Positions 1 through 9,400 of a stretch of 64,000 bases of DNA are shown piece after piece. The position numbers and the translations under genes are program-made. Origin of the DNA: Desulfotomaculum sp. (lineage in GTDB: Bacteria > Bacillota > Desulfotomaculia > Desulfotomaculales > Desulfallaceae); NCBI GenBank assembly GCA_016841675.1, contig JAENYQ010000006.1:19893-83892 (forward strand), read 5' to 3'. The notes under the pieces were generated by a model. It made no database searches, was not told where the DNA came from, and worked only from the letters and a program-made list of their open reading frames with translations. Positions within the stretch are counted from its first letter, which is position 1; every line of letters starts with the position of its first letter.

Positions 1-2
1 TT

Positions 3-80
3 AATGTCGGAGAAATAGTTGTTGTGGATGGCTCAGCAGGAATAGTGTATAAGAAAGGAACAACGGTGCCTGGCCCTTAA
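3..80 (+). CDS. 3' end of a CDS, C-terminus resembling a PEP-utilising mobile (phosphohistidine) domain
   Basis: Frame 3 reads NVGEIVVVDGSAGIVYKKGTTVPGP*, similar to the 'GDxIxVDGxxGIVY' end of PEP synthase/PPDK-type proteins; truncated by window edge. Confidence 0.4.
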   Translation, partial: NVGEIVVVDGSAGIVYKKGTTVPGP

Positions 81-388
81 CTTATTAAGTAGAGTAAACC
101 CCGGCAAATGTCTGGGTCTAATATTATAGTTTTGCGTAGTACAACTAAACTGGATTCGCTACTCAAAAAGCATACCGGGCTGGTACCTTGGAAAATCACC
201 TTCCTGACAACACTTTTGGGACCAGTCCGTCTTATAAACAGTACATTATCTGGCATGTTCATCACTATTCCCGCTCTATGACCAGACCTTATCGTAATCT
301 TTAAATACATATGTGTAAATTTAAAATACAATAGTTGACTTTATAAATATTACTATTTATAATTCGAGCATTAAAAGGAGTGGTTGAT

Positions 389-604
389 ATGTCAGTATCT
401 GAGCAGCTTAAAATACTGTGTGTCAAGCTCGGGGTAAGTGTTTCCGAGCTCGGGCGGATGGCTGGGAAAAGCCCGCAAGCTTTCAGCCAAAAGATGAAGC
501 GGGAGAGCTTCACCGTTGACGAGTTGAAACAGATTGCAGAAGCGGCAGGCTGTAAATATGAATGTGCCTTTATCATGCCGAACGGAGAAAAGGTTACATA
601 CTAA
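389..604 (+). CDS. Small HTH (XRE-like) DNA-binding protein
   Basis: MSVSEQLKILCVKLGVSVSELGRMAGKSPQAFSQKMKRESFTVDELKQIAEAAGC; AAGGAG RBS upstream; ATG at 389 preferred over GTG at 380. Confidence 0.7.
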   Translation: MSVSEQLKILCVKLGVSVSELGRMAGKSPQAFSQKMKRESFTVDELKQIAEAAGCKYECAFIMPNGEKVTY

Positions 605-624
605 CTAGAAGGAGAAAAATCCAA

Positions 625-1374
625 ATGAATATATATCAAAAGGTTGACCTCTTTAAGGCCTCCATCGACAAGGTACGCCCCTTCGCGGGTGAGCTGCTGA
701 AGGAGATTAAAAGCTATTACCGCATTGACCTCACCTGGTCAAGCAATGCCATTGAAGGTAACTCGCTTACCGAGAGCGAGACGAAGGTGCTGCTGGAGGA
801 TGGCCTAACCATTGGAGGTAAGCCGCTTCGGGACACGTTTGAGGCCCTGGGCCATGCGCAAGCGTATGACTTCATGTTCACGCTGCTGCAAAGCCGCCGG
901 ATTACCGAGAACGACGCTTTGACCATGCACCAAATGTTCTACCGTAAGATTGATTCTGAGGCCGCAGGCCGATACCGCACCCGCTCGGTCATAATTACCG
1001 GCTCAAAATATGCTGTATGTAAACCGGGGTTGATTAAGGATGAGATGGGTTTGCTGTTCCAGTGGGTAGCCAACGAGCGGGACAAATATCACCCGGTAGA
1101 GTTTGCAGCGCAATTACACAAGCGGTTCGTGCTAATCCATCCGTTCATTGATGGCAATGGGCGCATATCCCGCTTGTTGATGAACACAGCCCTGATTCAG
1201 GATGGGTATATGCTGGCCATCATTCCACCGGTCTTGAGACATGAGTATATCACACTACTGGAGAAAGCCCACAAAGATGACCGGCCATTCATGGACTTCA
1301 TCGCGGATCGGGTAATGGAATCCCAGAAGGAGATCATACGACTATTACACATTCCGTTCCCAAAACTTTTGTAA
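625..1374 (+). CDS. Fic/DOC family protein (AMPylase-type)
   Basis: HPFIDGNGRISR Fic core motif and an N-terminal SSNAIEGN segment matching the (S/T)xxxE(G/N) inhibitory motif; AGAAGGAG RBS before ATG at 625. Confidence 0.9.
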   Translation: MNIYQKVDLFKASIDKVRPFAGELLKEIKSYYRIDLTWSSNAIEGNSLTESETKVLLEDGLTIGGKPLRDTFEALGHAQAYDFMFTLLQSRRITENDALTMHQMFYRKIDSEAAGRYRTRSVIITGSKYAVCKPGLIKDEMGLLFQWVANERDKYHPVEFAAQLHKRFVLIHPFIDGNGRISRLLMNTALIQDGYMLAIIPPVLRHEYITLLEKAHKDDRPFMDFIADRVMESQKEIIRLLHIPFPKLL

Positions 1375-1424
1375 TATCTGAAGACTGCATAATTATGGTT
1401 TTTGTCAACCTGAAAACTGAGTTA

Positions 1425-2030
1425 TTTGTTCTCCCTGCCGTTGGCTTCCATCCAGGCAAACAAAAGGGCGCCGCCCCTGGAAACAATATTTGTTAACCGC
1501 TGGTTTTTTTGAAAGTCGTTGCTGTTTCACAATTGATCCCGGCGTGAATGGTCATAAAATCCACACCTTCCCGGGCGTGTTTTTCCACCACACCTAAAAA
1601 TTCTTGGGCGGTAATACTTTCAAGTTCCTTGTCGTAATAGCCTACGGCGTCGTAAATGGGGACCGTTCCAATGGCCGCCAGAAATTTCCACCAGGCGACG
1701 TCTGAATTCCCCGGTTTTGCCGTAACAACTCAAGTCCATGATGGCATCTGCTTTGAGTTCCACCGCATAGCGCGCCTTTTCCATCTCGGATTCTACGTCG
1801 CAGCAATCCTTGGAAACACCGATGTTAACGTTTATTTTAGTCTTTAGCCCCCGACCGATGCCGCAAGGGTGCAAGGAAAAATGTTTTTTATTGGCCGGGA
1901 TGACCACCTAGCCCTCGGCCACCAATTGTTGCAGTTTGTCCACTTCCATATTTTCCTCGCGGGCCACAATTTCCATTTCCTTGGTTATGATCCCCTTGCG
2001 GGCGGCGTCCATTTGCGTGTTGTAATGCAC
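1425..2030 (-). pseudogene. thiC: thiC (phosphomethylpyrimidine synthase) remnant
   Basis: Minus-strand pieces THYNTQMDAARKGIITKEMEIVAREENMEVDKLQQLVAEG* / [34 protein letters not shown]...ADAIMDL / [15 protein letters not shown] resemble ThiC but are split by an in-frame stop (near 1909) and frameshifts and lack the C-terminal part. Confidence 0.75.
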
Positions 2031-2032
2031 AA

Positions 2033-2701
2033 TTAATCCCCCTTCCCATTAATGACGGCCCGTAAAGCGCGCACCTTGGCTGCTATATCCACGGCCCCTA
2101 CAATCTCCGTAACCAGAGCAATACAGCGGGCGCCCCGCCGGCTAACTTCGTTGATGTTATGTTCCTTGATGCCACCGATGGTAACGAACGGTATGTTTAC
2201 ATTGTTGACGGCATATTCCAGGTAATCCAGCCCCACCGGTGCGCACACATCTTGCTTAGTTTTGGTGGCGAAAATAGGCCCGACGCCGATATAATCCACT
2301 CCGCTGTTGACAGCGGCCCGGGCCTGGGCAGGGGAATGGGTGGACATACCGATAATCATTTCATCCCCCAGCAGGTGGCGAACTTTTTCCGGTGGCAAAT
2401 CATCCTGGCCGAGGTGCACGCCGTCGGCGCCCACCAGCAGCGCCAGATCAATATGATCGTTAACAATAAAGGTAACGCCGGCTTCCCTGGTGATGTCCCT
2501 TATTTGCAGACATTCATTATATTTTTCCCGGAGCAATTTTTCCTTTTCGCGGTACTGGATAACCCTGATACCGGCGGCAACCATTTGCCGGACCACTTCA
2601 ATATTGCTTCGGCCCAGGGAATATTCCCCGGCGGTGATGCCGTAGATGTCCGCCTTCAGTAGCCCGGCCATGCCCGGTTTATGTGCCACAATTATCACCA
2701 A
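2033..2701 (-). CDS. thiE: Thiamine-phosphate synthase
   Basis: Full-length 222 aa; DIYGITAGEY, QYREKEK, FIVNDHIDLALLVGADGVHLGQDD, YIGVGPIFATKTK, GGI motifs. Confidence 0.9.
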   Translation of the reverse strand: MVIIVAHKPGMAGLLKADIYGITAGEYSLGRSNIEVVRQMVAAGIRVIQYREKEKLLREKYNECLQIRDITREAGVTFIVNDHIDLALLVGADGVHLGQDDLPPEKVRHLLGDEMIIGMSTHSPAQARAAVNSGVDYIGVGPIFATKTKQDVCAPVGLDYLEYAVNNVNIPFVTIGGIKEHNINEVSRRGARCIALVTEIVGAVDIAAKVRALRAVINGKGD

Positions 2702-2707
2702 CCCCCG

Positions 2708-3355
2708 TTAGATCATCTGCCAGTCTTTAAAAACCGGCTGATAACCGTGGTTATAAATCACCCTGGTCATCGCCGCCACATCCCTCTCATCGGAGATATC
2801 AAACTGCCCGGTGGAATTTTCGGCACCCGTCCGTCCGCCCACCGCCGTGCAGGACCCCGCCGACATTTTGGTGGCGCCCAACTGAATTAGATGCTCCCGC
2901 AGTTCCGGGCTTTCCCGGGTGGAAATGGTAATTCCTCCCCGGGGCATAAACAGTCTGTAAGCGAGGATATATTGGACCAGGTTTTTATCGGTTACCGTTA
3001 CCCGGGGCGGAAAACCACCCAGATACGGACGCATCCGGGGCGGGGATATACTTACCTCGACGTCGGTATAACGGTTTTGTAAATAGTTGGCGTGCAGCCC
3101 GGTGAAAAATGCCTCAGTGCGCCAGTCATGCAATCCCAGCAGGGCGCCCACGTTGACCGATCGGATTCCGGCCCGGCAGGCCCGTTCCGGTGTGTCCAGT
3201 CGATAACGGTAATCACGTTTTGGCCCGGCCGGATGCACTTCAAGATAAACTTCCTCGTTGTAAACCTCCTGGTATATCGTCAGGCTGTCCACCCCCGCGG
3301 AAACCAACTCAGCATACTCATCCTCGGCCATTGGATAAACCTCTATAGAGTACAT
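2708..3355 (-). pseudogene. thiH: N-terminally truncated ThiH-like (2-iminoacetate synthase) fragment
   Basis: 215 aa matching the C-terminal half of ThiH ([16 protein letters not shown].., [18 protein letters not shown].., ISPPRMRP..); radical SAM CxxxCxxC motif absent. Confidence 0.7.
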
Positions 3356-3409
3356 TCGATAGGATTGATAGGATATATTTGTGTTTGTACTTATGCTTTA
3401 GAAGTGTAT

Positions 3410-6400
3410 CTACAACTCCAGAACGACATGATGGACTTGCCCGTCGTCGTGCAATTCAACGCAAGGTCCCTCCTGCACGTCTTGCTCCGAAAGCGCAACT
3501 TCCCGCCCATTAATTTGTAAAGCGGTCGCTCCGCCGGACTTGCGCGACGGATTTTTGACCGTAATAAGGTAGCGTGCGTCGCCAAAACGGTAGCTGACAG
3601 AAAACTCCGGCCATTCGCAAGGAATGCAAGGGCAAATGTACAACCGTTGGCCACGGCGGCGCAGGCCGAGAATCCACTCCACTCCTGCCTGGTACATCCA
3701 TCCCGCAGCGCCGGTGTACCACGTCCAGCCGGCGCGTCCCTGGTGCGGATCCGCCGTGTAAACGTCTGCCGCCATGACGTAAGGTTCACCGGCATATTGC
3801 CGCACTTCATTGGGCGTGCGGGTGTGATTGAGAGGATTTAACATCTGAAACAATTCCAAAGCCTTATCTCCATTGCCAAGCCGGCACCAGGCGATAATGC
3901 TCCAGATAACACCGTGCGTATACTGGGCTCCGTTCTCCCGAATGCCGGGCGGGTAGCCCTGAATGTAGCCGGGACTCGGATCCGTGCGGTCAAAAGGCGG
4001 CGTCAAAAGACGCGCCACGGATAGATCCCGGTCCACCAGCTCGCGGTCGAATGACTGCATAGCCTGTAGTGCCTTCTCTCGGGGCGCCGCGCCGGAGATA
4101 ACCGACCACGACTGGGCGATGGCATCAATCCGGCATTCCTCATTGTAAATAGAACCCAGCCATTGTCCGGCGTCGGTGAAGGCCCGCCTGTACCACTGCC
4201 CATCCCAGGCGTGCTCATCAAGGGATGAAGCCAACTTACCACGTACATCTCGGTAGCGTACCGCCCGCCGGGCATCGCCGCGCCGCCGGCAAAGTTCCGT
4301 GAACCGGTTCAGCACTGCACAGAGGAACCAACCCAGCCACACGCTCTCACCGCGGCCTTGGGCGCCGACACGGCTCATACCGTCGTTCCAGTCGCCGATA
4401 CCGATCAGCGGCAGATCGTGTTCGCCGAAGCGATGCAGGGCCCTGTCGATGGCACGCAAGCAATGCTCGTAAACGGCGCCGCTTTGGGTAGAAATCTGGG
4501 TCGGTTCGTATCTTTCATGTTCACCCTCCGGCAAAAGTTCACTATGCAGATACGGCTCCGTCTCGTCAAGTATACTGTCGTCTCCCGTATGCTCGACATA
4601 CCGTCCGACGGCATAGGGCAGCCACAACAAATCGTCGGAGAAACGCGTACGGATGCCGCGCTGCGTCTCTTCATGCCACCAATGCTGCACGTCGCCCTCC
4701 TCATATTGATGTGCGGCGTGCAGCAAAATTTGCGCCCGCGTGAGGTCGGGACGGGAGTGCAGGAGCGCCAATGAGTCCTGCAGTTGATCGCGAAAGCCGT
4801 ACGCGCCTCCCGCCTGGTAAAAGGCGGACCGTGCCCACATTCTGCAGCCCAGGGCCTGGTAAATCAGCCAGCCGTTCAGCAAGACATCCATCTCCGGGCA
4901 GGGCGTGGAAACCGAGACCTGGTCCAAAACACCAGCCCAGAATTCCCGTACCAGTTCAAAGGCCTGGTCGCAGACACTGTTTTGGCAGTATTTTTGCGCC
5001 AACTTAACGACGGCTTCCCGGGAATTTTCGCACCCGAGCAGGATGTAAACAGTCCGTTCGGCGCCAGGCTCCAGGGTGAGCTTAGCCTGCACCGCACCGC
5101 AAGCGTCATAAAGTGCTCCTGTTTGGCCTGACAGGCGTTCCCTGCCCATGGCGGCGGGATTTTCCAGTGTACCGTTGCGGCCAAGAAATTCGTTGCGGTC
5201 TGCCGTCCAGGACAGCTCGTCCGCCCCGGCGGGATTCCGCTTCGCTTCGCATTCCGCCGCAGCCGGTGGGTCGACAGGCGCTTCCGGTTGCGGCTGCACC
5301 CCTAAAAAGGCTGTGGCATCGCGAAATGCCTCCTGATATGCGTTGCGGGCCAGCATAATTTGGGCCGACTCATCCCACTCCGTGATGATGAAAGAGGCGT
5401 TCGCCTGGCGCTGTACACCCAGCACCCATTCTGCGTAATAGGTGACGGAGAGGCGCCGCCTCTCGGCACTCATGTTCTGCAGCCGCAATTTGACCACCTT
5501 GACCGGATCATCCAGCGGAACAAAAACCGTCATTCCCTGCCTGACACCGTGTCTCTCGTGGCGAAAACACGTAAACCCCCGGCCGTGGGTAACCGTGTAA
5601 GGTTGGCCTGCTTGTACGGTGGACGGCGTGGTAGACCATAGTTCGCCACTCTCTTCGTCCCGCAGGTAACACACTTCACCCGGCTGGTCGAGCACAGGAT
5701 CGTTGGACCATGGAGTCAGTTTAAACTCACGACTGTTGCGCCACCAGGTGTAACCCGTACCGAGCTCGGAAACAAGGCAGCCGAAGCGCGGATTGGCGAT
5801 GACATTGATCCATGGCGCCGGCAGATGATTGCTGTTTTTGATTATAATCTGATACTCCCGGCCATCCGGCGAAAATCCTCCCCAACCGTTGAAGAACATT
5901 AATTGGCGCATGTCGTCCGGCGGATGGGCAGCAAATCTGTTTAACGGCGCTGCCGGCGTGAGGGGTGCCGGGAAGACGGTATCCCACCGGGGTAGTTTGG
6001 TTTGCGCCTTGAGGCTGGGGCCGCCTGCCCGCAGCACAACGCGGGCTGTGGCCAGCAACAGTGTCCTGTCGTCGTCCGGCAGTTGATCGGCATTGATGAT
6101 AAAAACACCGCCGGGCCCTGTACCATGCCGATAAACGACTTGTTCCACCGCCCGCCGCAGTGCTTCCTGCAAATCCTGCTGGTATCCCCCCGCCGATTCG
6201 TTTAGAACGACCAGGTCGAATAGGAACCCCAGGCGGCGTAAGTACTCGTGCCCGGTCAGCAGCTTGACGACAAACTGCATATTGGCCCGGTTCTCGATCC
6301 GTACCAGGATCATCGGCACATCTCCGGAAACTCCGTAAGCCCAGAGGTCGGACTGCCCCTTTACATTGGCATTGATATTAAGCTTGCGCTCCTGCCGTAG

Positions 6401-9400
6401 TGGCGGAGTATACAACACCCGGCCCGCAAAAGCTTGGAAAGTCATGGCCTTGGCGGCAGTCAAGTGCAAATGTCGAAGTTCGATTTGACTGCGATTCCAG
6501 GCCAGTTGAAATGTTCGTTCCACTGCCAGATCCCCCGGGAAACGGCTAACAATGTCCATCGCCTCTTCCTTCGTGTCTGCCACAGCAGTAACAGCGTTAA
6601 GTTGCACCTGTTCACCGGGCTCAATGCTTAAACGCCTGCGCATGATCAAGGCGGGGTCTGCCACAGAGCCCACCGTGCCACGCAGGCGGGAACGGATTCC
6701 CTGCGGCTGGGAGAGCGGATGACCCCGGCCGATAAAGACGGCCCGATCAGTCTCGTATTCCACCGATCCCAGTGTTTGGCCTGGACTTATAAGCGAATGC
6801 GCCACCCATAACGGTGGCTCGTCTTCCTCGCGAGGTCTACGCCGGGCCAGCAGGCACTGGGCATCCTCCACATATGCCGTTTTAATGAACAATTTGCTAA
6901 AGGCCGGGTGCGCATCGTCGGCGCTGGGAGGCGCCAGGGCCAGTTCAAGAAACGTTGTGACTTCGATGATCCGCGCTTCATTCCCTGCGTTGGTGAGCGT
7001 CAACCGGCGGACTTCCGCATTCCATTCCGGAGACATACAGATTTCCAGGCTCGTCTGTACGTCTCCGTCCACGCGCATAAAGGCTGCCCGATCAAGGTAG
7101 AATTGCACCCGTTGTTCATGAGACGGGACACGGCACGGCTGAAACGCCGGCGACCATAGCATGTCGCGGGTAACGTCACGAATATACATGTAGCTCCCCC
7201 AATTGTCCAACACCGGATCCTCCCGCCAGCGCGAAATGGCCAGGCCTTTGTACCGGCTGAACCCGCTGCCGCTGTTGGTTACCATGGTCATCAATGTCCC
7301 GTTGGAAAGGACACACACTTCCGGTGCAGGTGTATCCGCGTTGAGGTATTCACGCAGGGCTTCGGCCACTGCCGGCCTGGTATTAGGCACATGCACCCGG
7401 GCCAGGGCGGGATGTTTAATGATTTTAGGCTGCGGGGGAATACGTTCCTGCAGCAGCAGTTCCGCTGCCTGCACGCGCTTATCACGGTGAAAACGTTCGT
7501 ATATTTTTTTCGGCGCCAGCAAGTTGGCCAGGGCGAGCAGGCTCATGCCCTGGTGATGGGCCATAAAACTGCGGATGACTATCCTGGTCTGATCCTTCGG
7601 CAGCCGCTGGGACGTGAAATCTATGGCTTCGTAGTAGCCGTATTTCCCCCGGGCGCCCAGATCATCAAATTTGCGCAAATCCGCCAGCCCTTGCCGCTTG
7701 GCAAAGGGTAAGGCCAGGATTGTCGCGTAGGGCGCCACAACCAAATCTTGTTCCAGGCCGCGCTTGAACCCGAGGCCGGGAACGCCAAAGGCCCGGTATT
7801 GATAGTTCATCTGATAATCAAAGGCGTAATAACCGGATTCGGAGATGCCGAAGGGGACTCCCCGTTGATGCGCGTACTGGATTTGCCGTTTGACCACCGC
7901 ACGGTAAGTGCTGTCCCAGACGGTGTTTCGGTAGGTACGCATAAAGAGCCAGGGCATTAAATATTCAAACATGGTCCCGGACCACGAAAGCAGCGTGACC
8001 CGCCGCCCTACCCTGGTCATTGTCCGCCCCAGCGCATGCCAGTGCGACACAGGCACATGACCCAGGGCGATGGCAATAAAGCTTGACTGCCTGGACTCTG
8101 ATGCCAGGAGGTCATACAGGATTTGATCCGGTTCACGCAGCCCGGCGTTGTAGCCCAGGGTGAACAATTTAGCCTTAGGGTCGTAAAGCGGGCGAAAGTC
8201 TGTCCCATTGATCAGCGCCTCCAGGCGAGCGATCAGATTTTGCCCGCGGGCCGGCCAATCATCCAGGACGCTTTGGGGCGATGTTCTGCTATGGGCTACA
8301 TTGTTATCTTTCAATGCAGGGGTTAACTCCCCGGCAAATAAAACATTAAAAGCTTCCGTTGCCTGACCGCGATCTTGATCAGAACCTGGCTGTTCGCCTT
8401 CGCTATCCGACTTGAGCCAGTCCTCAACTCCCTCTTTGACCGTCATCAAACTGCCGACGAAGTTACCGGAATCCACTGTTGATACGTACAGCGGAGGTAG
8501 TGGTTCGAGGGTGACCGTGTCGTACCAGTTGTAAAGATGGCCTTTCCATTTATCCAGGTGCTCCACCGTACTGATGGTGCGTTCCAAACGCTCAATTAAG
8601 CCGGGCGTATCGATGAACCCGAAATCCCGTGCCGCCAGCGCGCAGGCGAGATAAAGCCCGATGTTGGTGGGCGAAGTGCGGTGCGCTATCCCGTTGGGCG
8701 GCTCGATTTGCACATTGTCAGGTGGCAACCAATGATCTGTTTCAGTAACGTAGTCTTCGAAAAACGTCCAAATCTGTTTCGACAACTTGCGTAGTTCGGC
8801 CTCCTCAGCCGCTGCCAGCGGGCGCTCGGGCCGCTGCACGGGTCGGTCCAACCAGCGGACCGCCAGGGGAGCGACAGCCCATACAGCGGAAAGCGCCAAG
8901 CCTGTCCACTGCAGCGCCGGAACAGCGCTAGCCGCCGCTGCCAGCGCAAAGAGGAACACCAGCGTGTAACCTCCGTACATACCCAGCAGCGCAGGGTAGC
9001 GCCTGCCCCGACTACGGCGTTCAATTTCCGCGGCGCTGACCCATTCGAGCAAATGGCGTTTGGACACGAATAAGCGGTACAGGGTTCTGGCGATTGCATC
9101 CAGCAACACCACGCTTTGAAACGGCAGGGTCATAATGGTTAACAAAACTTTCCCGGCTGTAGCCAGCAAGCTCCGGGGACGCCAAACCGTCCGCCTGATG
9201 GCCACCAATTGGCGGATCAACGGCAAGAACAATGTAACGAACACCAAAGCAAGCCAGCGCCCGGGAGAGCCTGGTAAGACGGCCAGACCCAGCAGCAGTA
9301 CCGTAAAAAATGCCATCGGAAGCAAACTGCGGCGCAGATTGTCGATCATCTGCCAGCGGCTTAAAGGGGATAAATCTACCGGCAAAAGCGTTCCCCGCCG

